64,000 bases of DNA from an uncultured Bacteroides sp. (GTDB taxonomy: Bacteria > Bacteroidota > Bacteroidia > Bacteroidales > Bacteroidaceae). Location: assembly GCA_949292025.1 (NCBI GenBank), contig CASEYC010000106.1, positions 1 through 64,000 on the forward strand. The letters run 5' to 3'. The notes beneath the pieces were generated by a model. It did not search any database. It saw only the letters and a program-made list of their open reading frames with translations, and was not told where the DNA came from. Shown one piece after another: positions 7,666-14,453 of the stretch. Position numbers and translations under genes: made by a program. The stretch's first letter is position 1, and every line of letters starts with the position of its first letter.

Positions 7666-7882
7666 CTACAAACGCTACATCGTGCAGCTGGACGACGAGC
7701 AGCTCTCCGCCTTCCTCCTCCGCTGGCTGGACCACGGCAAGCCCTGCCCCCTGCTGTTCCAGCGTCCCAACACCGGCGGGCAGACCGCCGTCCGCCTCCA
7801 GTACCCGGAGTGGGACACGGAGAGCATCCTGTTCCTCCGCGAGGCCGTGGAGTGGACGGGGTGCAGGCTGTATGAACGGTAA
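7655..7882 (+). CDS. Small phage protein, 75 aa
   Basis: The ORF overlaps the DUF6291 stop by 11 bases. It encodes an acidic small protein (YIVQLDDEQLSAFLLRWLD, TESILFLREAVEW) with no recognised domain. G+C and third-position bias match the upstream phage genes, and a sharp drop in G+C begins straight after it where the first Panacea cassette starts. Function unknown. Confidence 0.65.
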   Translation: MEVDYKRYIVQLDDEQLSAFLLRWLDHGKPCPLLFQRPNTGGQTAVRLQYPEWDTESILFLREAVEWTGCRLYER

Positions 7883-7938
7883 ACGCCAAAACCAATGAAG
7901 AAACAACCGCAAATAATGCGCAATTTTGCCACCCCTGC

Positions 7939-7969
7939 TTTGCAGAAAAGAATGTTATTTCTATCTTTG
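7939..7969 (+). promoter_or_regulatory. Bacteroidetes-type promoter for Panacea cassette 1
   Basis: TTTG at 7939-7942 and TATCTTTG at 7962-7969 are separated by 19 bp, matching the -33/-7 consensus of the primary Bacteroidetes sigma factor. Transcription would begin near 7976, so the true start codon of the next gene must lie downstream. The cassette therefore has its own promoter. Confidence 0.7.
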
Positions 7970-8065
7970 CAGCGAGAATATAAATCAAAAGATTGTTTTC
8001 CTGCGGATAAATCTATGCTGTGGCGATGGTCAGGGCATACGTTTTTCTGTGGGAATTTTTGTATC

Positions 8066-8605
8066 ATGGAGGAAACAGATATGAAAACAGATGCCATAGC
8101 AATAGCCAACTATTTTGTGGACAAGTCCCTGCAAGACAAGACTGCGCCCTATCAACTTACATTGCTACGCCTTGTCAAGTATGTGTATATAGCATACGGG
8201 TTTGCGTTGGCTCTACTGAACCGGGTCATTATAGATAAACGGTTTGACGTGGTGGAAGCGTGGAAGTATGGCCCGGTAATCCCATCTGTATACCATTCAT
8301 TCAAACATAACCAAAACGCTCCCATTGCAAACAAAGCATCGATTTTGATAAATGAAGACGAAAGCGGGAATATGACATTCTGCACCCCTCAAATAGAAGA
8401 TGAGGAAATTAAACAAGTATTGGACTTTGTATGGGGAAAATATAAGAACCGTTCCACAGGGGAACTAATCACCATATTGCACTCCAAAGGAACACCTTGG
8501 CACTATTGTTACAAAGAAGGGTGTAATATTGAAATACCTGATGAAATGACAAGGTTGTATTATCGTTCAATAGTAGTAAATGCTTTGAAAAATGACGCTA
8601 AATGA
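8066..8605 (+). CDS. Panacea-domain (DUF4065) antitoxin-like protein 1
   Basis: 179 aa from ATG 8066 (8081 also possible); the open frame extends back to 7895 but crosses the promoter, so that extension is rejected. The DUF4065/SocA-like fold is shown by AIANYFVDK, LLRLVKYVYIAYGFAL, DVVEAWKYGPVIPSVY and the terminal block GELITILHSKGTPW. Panacea domains act as antitoxins for many unrelated toxins and bind the partner encoded beside them. The gene is AT-rich compared with the phage operon, overlaps the next gene by 14 bases and has its own promoter. Partner: a two-span membrane protein, as in some characterised PanAT pairs. Confidence 0.85.
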   Translation: MEETDMKTDAIAIANYFVDKSLQDKTAPYQLTLLRLVKYVYIAYGFALALLNRVIIDKRFDVVEAWKYGPVIPSVYHSFKHNQNAPIANKASILINEDESGNMTFCTPQIEDEEIKQVLDFVWGKYKNRSTGELITILHSKGTPWHYCYKEGCNIEIPDEMTRLYYRSIVVNALKNDAK

Positions 8606-8975
8606 ACTTTTAGACAGGCTATCACAAGCATCCGATACTACAAGCATTGATGATAGGAAATATGACGATATTGACAAGTTGATAAAAGAGCAAGAATTAG
8701 TTAAACTCCAACTTGAAAACGATGCGAGAAAGGTAGAAAATGAAAGCGAAACACAAAACAAACAGCAACGCAAGGATTTCGCCGAACGCATCTACTCATT
8801 TGCCGCCATATACATGCTCGGCGTATTCTTATTGCTATTCTTATCAGGAACAGAAACGGTAAATTTCAAACTGTCGGATAACGTATTGATAACATTGCTT
8901 GGTACAACGACCGCAAACGTAATAGGCATTTTGATTATAGTCGTTACATACTTGTTTAGCAGGAAGAAGAGATAA
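8592..8975 (+). CDS. Two-span membrane protein, putative toxin partner 1
   Basis: 127 aa. Residues 1-65 are charged and helical (VKLQLENDARKVENE). Two membrane segments follow: ~67-85 (YSFAAIYMLGVFLLLF) and ~98-122 (LITLLGTTTANVIGILI), with a basic end SRKKR. GTTTANVIG (104-112) is closely matched by STTTVNIIG in the second cassette. The 14-base overlap with the Panacea gene implies coupled expression, and the layout fits a toxin-antitoxin pair in which the effector damages the host membrane. Toxicity is inferred from context and known Panacea partners. Confidence 0.7.
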   Translation: MTLNELLDRLSQASDTTSIDDRKYDDIDKLIKEQELVKLQLENDARKVENESETQNKQQRKDFAERIYSFAAIYMLGVFLLLFLSGTETVNFKLSDNVLITLLGTTTANVIGILIIVVTYLFSRKKR

Positions 8976-9052
8976 TTCATAAAGCATCATTCTACTGCAC
9001 AAGGCGATGCCCCCACCCCACACCGACTTCCCTCCAATTACCCAAAAACAGA

Positions 9053-9853
9053 ATGGAAAACATCATCATAACTCACGGACAACTGCTCAACAAGGTCGCA
9101 CAAATGGATGTAGACACGGCACGTTCAGCCAGCGAATTTGTCAGCGAGAACATCAAGGCCATCCTTGCCAAGATAAAGAAATCCATCAATAACAAAAGGT
9201 ACGAGAGAATTTTCGACAAATCCGTGGACGGATTCAAAATATACATCAAGCCAGTTGTGAGCATAAGCTTCGGCGTGACAAGCATACACGTAAACGTACT
9301 CTACCTGCTCCCGCACAGCATGAGGGACACCAATCTGGGATATGCGGCCTCCTTGCTGTACACGAACACGCAGCACATCATCGGGATGAACATATTCACC
9401 AAGCACTTCTTTGAAAGGTACAGGCTGAGATCCATCAAGGACGAATCAATGCCCATGGGCGAGGTCGTGAGGACATTCTTCAAGGACAATGACCCCTACC
9501 TGAATGTCGCCTTGCCCGGATGCAGGATAGAGAACGAGAAATACAAAGGAGGCGACATTTCCGTCCTCAATGATGGCATTAGCATCAGCATGAAACATAC
9601 ATTGGATGATGGCCGTTTCATACGGAAAGCAGTGACCTTCCTATCGTTCGACATGCTCACCGAATACCAAAACATCAACAAGAAAATGTGTCTGGCCATG
9701 CGCGACTTCAGCGATTACAACGAGCTTCTTTCATCAGCCGTTGAAAGCGGATATCCGCTACCGGTCATAAAGAAGATTCATTCCATGGTCGAAAAAAGGC
9801 ACGAAGAGTTGAAAAGCCTGATAAAAGGTTTCGACGATTCAATGCTCTTCTAA
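9053..9853 (+). CDS. Unknown cargo protein, 266 aa
   Basis: The protein starts MENIIITHGQLL, has an all-helical N-terminus, a beta-rich middle (YIKPVVSISFGV, HVNVLYLLPHS) and a conserved-looking block FTKHFFERYRLRSI with several His and Arg. The C-terminal third is helical. I do not recognise a domain. It is followed by an intrinsic terminator and preceded by a degenerate version of the repeated GGCGATGC hairpin, so it looks like an independent cassette between the first Panacea pair and a methyltransferase remnant. A role in defence or superinfection control is possible but unsupported by motif. Confidence 0.6.
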   Translation: MENIIITHGQLLNKVAQMDVDTARSASEFVSENIKAILAKIKKSINNKRYERIFDKSVDGFKIYIKPVVSISFGVTSIHVNVLYLLPHSMRDTNLGYAASLLYTNTQHIIGMNIFTKHFFERYRLRSIKDESMPMGEVVRTFFKDNDPYLNVALPGCRIENEKYKGGDISVLNDGISISMKHTLDDGRFIRKAVTFLSFDMLTEYQNINKKMCLAMRDFSDYNELLSSAVESGYPLPVIKKIHSMVEKRHEELKSLIKGFDDSMLF

Positions 9854-9912
9854 TGCCGCATCAACCATTATAGATAAAATATCGCACACATTACGAAGCA
9901 ATTCACCAACCC

Positions 9913-9940
9913 GCCCGACACCCACCGTGCCGGGCTTTTT
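9913..9940 (+). terminator. Intrinsic terminator after the 266-aa cargo gene
   Basis: GCCCG (9913-9917) pairs with CGGGC (9931-9935), extended by CAC/GTG around a CCACC loop, followed by five T. It ends the cargo transcript just before the methyltransferase remnant. Confidence 0.75.
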
Positions 9941-9955
9941 CATACCCCCAATTTT

Positions 9956-10048
9956 ATGCCTATAAGCGAAGTTTACAACATGGACTGCATGGACTATATG
10001 CGCTCCATGCCCGATAAGTTCTTTGGCCGGGAAAAGACTTGGAGATAA
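9956..10048 (+). pseudogene. N-terminal stub of an N6/N4-type DNA methyltransferase
   Basis: The 30-codon frame begins MPISEVYNMDCMDYMR and continues SMPDKFF, which is the conserved opening of phage site-specific methyltransferases that normally continues into a DPPY motif. Here the similarity stops after KFF and the frame ends 8 codons later. From that point the DNA instead reads as the middle of a C5-cytosine methyltransferase in another frame. This is the left side of a deletion scar; the DPPY catalytic motif is gone. Confidence 0.65.
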
Positions 10049-10877
10049 AGACCACCGTTATCTCTGGCCGCAAATGCTGCGGGCAATACGTGAAATCAGG
10101 CCCTCTTGGGTCGTTGGCGAGAACGTTGCTGGAATCCTCACGATGGTTCAGTCCGGCACGGAGGTTGAAGTGGGAGGCGGTGCCTCTCTCTTCGGAGAAG
10201 ATTACAGAAAAAGAGTACTCCTCCGGCAACAGTTCACCGTCGAAACCATCTGCCGCGACCTTGAGCGAGAAGGTTATTCCGTCCAGCCGTTTGTTATTCC
10301 GGCTTGTGCCGTCGGAGCGCCCCACCGCAGGGACCGCGTCTGGTTTGTTGCCCACCGTGCAGACACAGGGGTTAAAAATCAACGTGGACGGGAAGACGGA
10401 GTTCATGCCGCTGGAGTTGCTTCCCACTCCGATGAGCACCGAAGTCTTTCACTGGCAGCGGGTGAAGGAACTGAAAGAAGCAGGAGGGGATACCTTCCAC
10501 AGCCGGAAGAATGGCGAGACGCGCCCAAACGGCCTGATGGACTACATGGACTTCCACGGGATGCTGCCAACGCCCGCCGCACAGGACGGGAAGAACTCCA
10601 CCATTCCCAAGAGCCAAACGAAACGCCAGCAACTCCCCGGAGTGATTGGGAGGAATTGCCCGCCCTCCGATGGACAGGATTCCCCACAACTCAACCCGTT
10701 ATTCGTGCAGGAGATGATGGGATTCCCTACCGACTGGCTGGTATCACCTTTCCTAAGTGGAGAGCCGAATCCATAAAGGCGTTAGGCAATGCGTGGGTTC
10801 CACAAGTGGCCTACGAGATATTCCGAGCAATACAACAAGTAGAAAATGAAGAAGCCACCACCCAAACCACCCCGTGA
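10023..10877 (+). pseudogene. C5-cytosine DNA methyltransferase, N-terminally truncated
   Basis: The frame from ~10023 carries the C-terminal two thirds of a phage Dcm-like enzyme: LWPQMLRAIREI, WVVGENVAGI (motif VI ENV), ACAVGAPHRRDRVWFVA (motif VIII) and IKALGNAWVPQVAY (motif X). The S-adenosylmethionine loop (motif I) and the PCQ catalytic Cys region (motif IV) are missing, so it should be inactive. The sequence begins directly at the scar with the methyltransferase stub. TTG 10023 is the only nearby start, and expression is doubtful. A second long frame runs across the same DNA. Confidence 0.75.
10039..10776 (+). CDS. Overlapping-frame LPTP/MMGFP protein on the Dcm gene
   Basis: A 245-codon frame, +1 to Dcm, is open through the whole truncated methyltransferase. 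It contains WFSPARRLKWEA, SNRLLFRLV-like SSRLLFRLVPS, three LPT(P/V) turns (LLPTVQTQG, LLPTPMSTE, MLPTPAAQDG) and ends LNPLFVQEMMGFPTDWL. I recall LPTP and LNPxFVxxMMGFPxxW sequences from ORFs overlapping Dcm genes in other Bacteroidales phages and as C-terminal parts of phage methylase-associated proteins. That suggests a conserved dual-coding arrangement rather than a chance open frame. Its own start is unclear (TTG 10039), and the intact version probably began further upstream. Confidence 0.5.
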   Translation: MEIKTTVISGRKCCGQYVKSGPLGSLARTLLESSRWFSPARRLKWEAVPLSSEKITEKEYSSGNSSPSKPSAATLSEKVIPSSRLLFRLVPSERPTAGTASGLLPTVQTQGLKINVDGKTEFMPLELLPTPMSTEVFHWQRVKELKEAGGDTFHSRKNGETRPNGLMDYMDFHGMLPTPAAQDGKNSTIPKSQTKRQQLPGVIGRNCPPSDGQDSPQLNPLFVQEMMGFPTDWLVSPFLSGEPNP

Positions 10878-11025
10878 CATCACAATCCCCGTCCGCTGCC
10901 GCGACTGCGCCCACTCCTCCGACTTCATTGAAAACTCCTGCCACTGCAAGGCGATGGGACGGAGGGTGTGCGCGTGTGGCAGGTATGGGAGGGTGTGCAA
11001 GTACTTTGTTAAGGCGGCGCGTTAA
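10846..11025 (+). CDS. Small Cys-rich (zinc-ribbon-like) protein, 59 aa
   Basis: The frame opens with ATG 10846 inside the 3' end of the Dcm remnant and encodes a Pro-rich start (KKPPPKPPRD) then Cys at residues 18, 21, 32, 34, 42, 44 and 51, arranged CRDC, CHC, CAC, C. This spacing suggests one or two zinc sites. It was found by direct reading. The same kind of tiny Cys protein occurs again at 14292. It may bind DNA or be a structural knuckle; function unknown. Confidence 0.6.
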   Translation: MKKPPPKPPRDITIPVRCRDCAHSSDFIENSCHCKAMGRRVCACGRYGRVCKYFVKAAR

Positions 11026-11059
11026 AACCGCTAAAGAATGTTTCATAGCATACCATTTG

Positions 11060-11093
11060 TTTGTGTGTGTTGAAGATAAATAGCTTAACTTTG
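11060..11093 (+). promoter_or_regulatory. Promoter for Panacea cassette 2
   Basis: TAACTTTG at 11086-11093 is an exact match to the TAnnTTTG -7 element. TTTG at 11060-11063 lies 22 bp upstream, slightly longer than the usual 19-21. The start codon of the second Panacea gene follows at 11113, giving a very short leader. Confidence 0.6.
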
Positions 11094-11112
11094 CAACCGA
11101 TTAAAGACCGTT

Positions 11113-11607
11113 ATGACGAAACTGACAAGCATAGACTACGCAAGGCTTATCCAATATGCCGCACAGAAACTGCACATGACACGCCTGAACAGGACACAGA
11201 TAAACAAAATCCTGTTCTACGTGTATGGGGTTTGCTATGCGGATTTTGACAAACCTTTGTTTGAGGACGACACCCCCAAGGCATGGCCATACGGTCCCGT
11301 GTTCCCCATCGTGAACAAGAAAATTAACCCAGACGAGATAGTGCAGCCATTCGGGAATGAGACCATACATGAGTTCAACAAGCATCCCCAAGTGCTGCAA
11401 TTGGTGAAAAATGCCGTGGATGCGATGTACAACATGAGTGCCGTCGCGCTTACAAAATGGTCCCACCAGGAAGGTTCTCCTTGGTATGAAACGCTCTATA
11501 TCAAGGACGATTCAGGAAATATCACCGGGCAGAAAAAATGGAACACGCCCATTGACGCGGAACTTATCAAGAAGTATTTCAAGGACCCTAAGAACAGGAT
11601 AAATTGA
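11113..11607 (+). CDS. Panacea-domain (DUF4065) antitoxin-like protein 2
   Basis: 164 aa. LNRTQINKILFYVYGVCYA, PKAWPYGPVFPIVNKKI and the C-terminal VALTKWSHQEGSPW identify a second Panacea/DUF4065 protein, divergent from the copy at 8.1 kb. It has its own promoter and is followed after 2 bp by a membrane protein whose C-terminal hairpin resembles that of cassette 1. Panacea proteins neutralise the adjacent toxin and can mix and match partners. The tail ends GQKKWNTPIDAELIKKYF. Two such pairs within 4 kb of one prophage is unusual. Confidence 0.85.
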   Translation: MTKLTSIDYARLIQYAAQKLHMTRLNRTQINKILFYVYGVCYADFDKPLFEDDTPKAWPYGPVFPIVNKKINPDEIVQPFGNETIHEFNKHPQVLQLVKNAVDAMYNMSAVALTKWSHQEGSPWYETLYIKDDSGNITGQKKWNTPIDAELIKKYFKDPKNRIN

Positions 11608-11609
11608 CA

Positions 11610-12131
11610 ATGAATGAGAAAAGCCCTTTTGATTCCATATTTGGGGACGGGAAACCTGTAAAATGGTATCATTACGTCATCCACCTGGGATATTTCATCC
11701 CCTATTGGGTCAAGTTCTTCTTTTCCGAACCGTTCAAGGAGAAAAAGAAAGACCTGAACATCCTTGATACGGTCAATTCGCTGCTTGAATCCCAAACTAC
11801 GCCGGAAAACTTGGATAAATGCCGGGAACTCGTACACTTGCACCGGATTGTCGAAAACACCCGTGCAAGGAGAAGACTCGAAAAATGGTCATTGCGCGTC
11901 ATCGCCATATACCTTGCGGTCGTGTTGTTCATCGTCATTGCCAACTATGCCGTCATGCCAAACATCGGAGAGCATTTCCGCATAGAAATACCCCCTGCCA
12001 TTATGATAACCATCCTGTCCACCACGACCGTGAACATCATTGGGCTTGGACTGATAGTCCTCCGTGGACATTTCCTGGCAAATGACAACTCCAACAATAT
12101 GGACGGCAAGGAAAAGAAAAAAGAAAAATAA
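11610..12131 (+). CDS. Two-span membrane protein, putative toxin partner 2
   Basis: 173 aa from ATG 11610; an upstream TTG (11604) is less likely. N-terminal residues 20-45 are amphipathic (YHYVIHLGYFIPYWV), the middle is charged and helical, then membrane segments at ~95-115 (VIAIYLAVVLFIVIANYA) and ~129-153 (AIMITILSTTTVNIIGLG). STTTVNIIG matches GTTTANVIG of cassette 1, although the rest of the two proteins differs. The end is Lys-rich. Two tandem terminators close the cassette. A membrane-acting toxin neutralised by the Panacea protein is inferred. Confidence 0.7.
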   Translation: MNEKSPFDSIFGDGKPVKWYHYVIHLGYFIPYWVKFFFSEPFKEKKKDLNILDTVNSLLESQTTPENLDKCRELVHLHRIVENTRARRRLEKWSLRVIAIYLAVVLFIVIANYAVMPNIGEHFRIEIPPAIMITILSTTTVNIIGLGLIVLRGHFLANDNSNNMDGKEKKKEK

Positions 12132-12155
12132 CTGACATACATAGCGTTTCACACA

Positions 12156-12214
12156 GGCGATGCCACCCCGGCACCGCCTTTTTCATTGCCCGCCTCGCAT
12201 GAAGCGGGCTTTTT
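12156..12214 (+). terminator. Tandem intrinsic terminators after Panacea cassette 2
   Basis: GGCG-A-TGCC / GGCA-C-CGCC with loop ACCCC and five T (12156-12183), then GCCCGC / GCGGGC with a 10-nt loop and five T (12188-12214). Sequence and order closely repeat the pair at 6452-6506, suggesting that cargo cassettes share a mobile terminator block. Confidence 0.85.
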
Positions 12215-12238
12215 CATACCCCAAGACATTCATATTCC

Positions 12239-12760
12239 ATGCTTATAAACAGACAAGCCAAAATTCTGAAACTATTCACGGGGATACATAAGTCCACGTT
12301 GCTGATTCCAGACACGTGCTTTGGAGGAACAAAGTCCGCTGACTTCTATTTCAGGGAAGCAATGATACGCAAGAATGGAAAGGAGGAACACAGAAAATTG
12401 TTCGGAGGAAAGGAGCAATTGGAAAGCCTTGCCATCTATCAGGACATAGACCTGTATCGTTTTTGCGACCCAAGATATGAAACTCCGACCTCTTTCCCTG
12501 AATGGTGCGAAAAAAATGACGTTTACGACCAGCTAAAGGATGTTGTGCCCGACTGCGGACAAGACATTCAAATCGGGCAAAAATGCAAGGTGGTTAATTC
12601 CTATGGCATATTGGTAGGCCCATACAAGATAATAGGGTTTGTTACGGCGGACAAATTCGGACATTGCGTCCTTCTGGATTGGGATTGCTGGTGGCATAGT
12701 GTAAGTATATCGGATTTGATAATACCAAAACAAAGAAATAACAACAAACAAGGACTATGA
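12239..12760 (+). CDS. Unknown cargo protein, 173 aa
   Basis: ATG 12239 follows the tandem terminators, so a separate promoter must lie in the short gap or inside them; none is clear. The N-terminal half is charged (KNGKEEHRKLFGG) and the C-terminal ~70 residues form a likely small beta barrel (CKVVNSYGILVG, YKIIGFVT, HCVLLDWDCWWHSV). I do not recognise the family. G+C is low, like the Panacea cassettes, which suggests a recent insertion. It may be the last member of the cargo run before ordinary phage genes resume. Confidence 0.6.
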   Translation: MLINRQAKILKLFTGIHKSTLLIPDTCFGGTKSADFYFREAMIRKNGKEEHRKLFGGKEQLESLAIYQDIDLYRFCDPRYETPTSFPEWCEKNDVYDQLKDVVPDCGQDIQIGQKCKVVNSYGILVGPYKIIGFVTADKFGHCVLLDWDCWWHSVSISDLIIPKQRNNNKQGL

Positions 12761-12805
12761 ACCCCGCAAGGGCTTCACCTGCAAACAATACTTCAAGACA
12801 ACATT

Positions 12806-13153
12806 ATGAAACCAAAGAAACACCTCATCGCCCGCGCCGAAGCCAACGGCTCGTTATCCCGGATCAACCAGCTACTCAGCGCGTCCCACATCCTCCTCTG
12901 CGAGGCCAACGGACTGCTCGAAGAAGCCGCAGACCTCATGCGGGACAACGGCCTACTGCTCGGAGAAATCAAGCAGCTCCACAACCGCTTCACCACCGCC
13001 GCAGACCGCTATTTCGCCGAGTTCGCCTCCATGGTGGACACCGAACAGAAGAAGATGGACATGTTCGCCGACATGGACGGCTTCGACGAATATTTCCGCC
13101 GATGGAGCAAGCTGCCGAAAGATTGGGAGCCGAATAATGAAAGTGAAAAATAA
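12806..13153 (+). CDS. Helical phage protein, 115 aa
   Basis: The protein reads MKPKKHLIARAEA, then a long helical stretch (INQLLSASHILLC, LLEEAADLMRDNG, IKQLHNRFTTAA) likely to form a coiled coil, and an acidic end FDEYFRRWSKLPKDWEP. G+C is high again, like the early phage genes. A second frame over the same bases (12757-13137) is Arg/Pro-rich and is rejected. Function unknown. Confidence 0.7.
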   Translation: MKPKKHLIARAEANGSLSRINQLLSASHILLCEANGLLEEAADLMRDNGLLLGEIKQLHNRFTTAADRYFAEFASMVDTEQKKMDMFADMDGFDEYFRRWSKLPKDWEPNNESEK

Positions 13154-13211
13154 GCGTACTTTAATATCTTATTTGGAAATCATAGTTTAATTAGTTAAAT
13201 GACAAACGATC

Positions 13212-13637
13212 ATGGAAGAAACAAAGAAACTTGCCATCCCCGACGGCTACGAGTTCGACCGCGTGGAGAACGGGGAAGTGATTTTGAAGAAAAAAGAAGT
13301 AGTGCTGCCAAAGACATTTGAAAAGTGTTCAGAAATGTGCATAGATGACTTGACTGCACAAGTTCTGTTAGTTATCCCAAGGAACGAAAGAGATTCGATT
13401 AACGCCATCTGCCAGCTTCTCGTCTGCCGCAACGCCTGGTGGAAGCAACTGGGGTGGAAGCCGGATTGGAAGAAGAATAGGGAAAAGTATTGTATTTATT
13501 CATGGGAAGGAAATGTTGTACCAAAGGGAATTTCCGCCTTGGGGAATCATATCATTGCATTCCCCACGCCTGAAGTCCGCGACCAGTTCTATGTAGCATT
13601 CAAGGATTTAATCGAAGAAGCAAAGGAACTGCTATGA
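13212..13637 (+). CDS. Phage protein of unknown function, 141 aa
   Basis: Starts MEETKKLAIPDGYEFD with VENGEVILKKKE, then a middle segment with CRNAWWKQLGWKPDW and IYSWEGN, and ends FPTPEVRDQFYVAFKDLIEEAKELL. This pattern is recurrent in Bacteroidales phage and conjugative-element small genes, but no function has been assigned that I know of. It is preceded by 58 bp of AT-rich leader that may hold a promoter. Confidence 0.65.
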   Translation: MEETKKLAIPDGYEFDRVENGEVILKKKEVVLPKTFEKCSEMCIDDLTAQVLLVIPRNERDSINAICQLLVCRNAWWKQLGWKPDWKKNREKYCIYSWEGNVVPKGISALGNHIIAFPTPEVRDQFYVAFKDLIEEAKELL

Positions 13638-13747
13638 AAAGGGCAGGCCGTTGACAGCCAGCCCGCCCAAATAAAGGAGAGTTGCTCCAAGTCAAATGCA
13701 CTACAAATATAATGTTTTTATTAATACAAAGAAAGGAACAGACACTT

Positions 13748-13966
13748 ATGATACAGAAAGTAGAAATGTACCAAGCCGTGTGCGACCGATGCGGGAAAAC
13801 ATTGCTGAATAATCTAAGGAATCCTATCGTGTTCAATAGCAAGGAATATCTGGAAGGAGTTCTTAGCGAACGAGATTGGCGCGAAATAGACGGCCACCTC
13901 TATTGCCCCTACTGCGTGGAGTACGACGAAGAAACGGATAGTTACAAACCTAAAGGGAAGAAATAG
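13748..13966 (+). CDS. Zinc-ribbon-like phage protein, 72 aa
   Basis: Start taken at ATG 13748 (MIQKVEMYQ); the frame opens earlier at TTG 13682 and ATG 13712, but that upstream peptide has no resemblance to a leader. CDRC at ~12-15 and CPYC at ~54-57 form a CxxC...CxxC knuckle. The sequence ends EETDSYKPKGKK. Two bases separate it from the next gene. The protein is probably a small zinc-binding adaptor; function unknown. Confidence 0.6.
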   Translation: MIQKVEMYQAVCDRCGKTLLNNLRNPIVFNSKEYLEGVLSERDWREIDGHLYCPYCVEYDEETDSYKPKGKK

Positions 13967-13968
13967 TT

Positions 13969-14235
13969 ATGAACAAAAAAATCAAAGAAAGATATAAGGT
14001 TTATGATGGCATGTATGTAAGCATGTTTAAGCATATACCGGAAATCAGCTTCTATAACAACAATTATTATATAGGATTGAAAAGGGACAACAACGACGTG
14101 CCTGATTTGCTCTTTGCTAAGAGCGATGACGATAACCTGACAGAATGGTATGTCATTAATGGAACTTGCGTTACGCATATTGGGTATGAATTTACGGATG
14201 CAGGTGTAATTAATCTTAGTGATACTGAACTTTAA
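13969..14235 (+). CDS. Small phage protein, 88 aa
   Basis: Begins MNKKIKERYKVYDG and contains a beta-rich, Tyr-rich body (EISFYNNNYYIGLKR, EWYVINGTCVTHIG). No domain recognised. It follows the zinc-ribbon gene by 2 bp in the same frame order and is AT-rich. Function unknown. Confidence 0.6.
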   Translation: MNKKIKERYKVYDGMYVSMFKHIPEISFYNNNYYIGLKRDNNDVPDLLFAKSDDDNLTEWYVINGTCVTHIGYEFTDAGVINLSDTEL

Positions 14236-14291
14236 AAAGACGGTGCGGAAGCCACAATTCAAATGATTAAAGATAAATTGGAGGAATGACA

Positions 14292-14453
14292 ATGAACCGC
14301 GACCAGACCTTCTGCACGGGCCGGGACTGCAAGATGCGCCAGTCCTGCGCCCGCTACACCGGGAACTACCGACCGTCCTACCCCGTGTACGTTATGAACC
14401 CCACGGACGATATGAAACGAGATTGCAAACTTTACAAGGAGATACAGAAATGA
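14292..14453 (+). CDS. Small Cys-rich protein, 53 aa
   Basis: Reading from ATG 14292 (ATG 14286 also in frame) gives MNRDQTFCTGRDCKMRQSC, with further Cys at ~45. The stop overlaps the next start as ATGA. Cys spacing C-x4-C-x5-C suggests a zinc knuckle. It was found by direct reading between two longer genes. Function unknown. Confidence 0.55.
   Translation: MNRDQTFCTGRDCKMRQSCARYTGNYRPSYPVYVMNPTDDMKRDCKLYKEIQK

Noticed and set aside
7895..8065. N-terminal extension of the first Panacea protein
   Set aside because: The region holds a near-perfect promoter (7939-7969), so translation must begin downstream, at 8066 or 8081.
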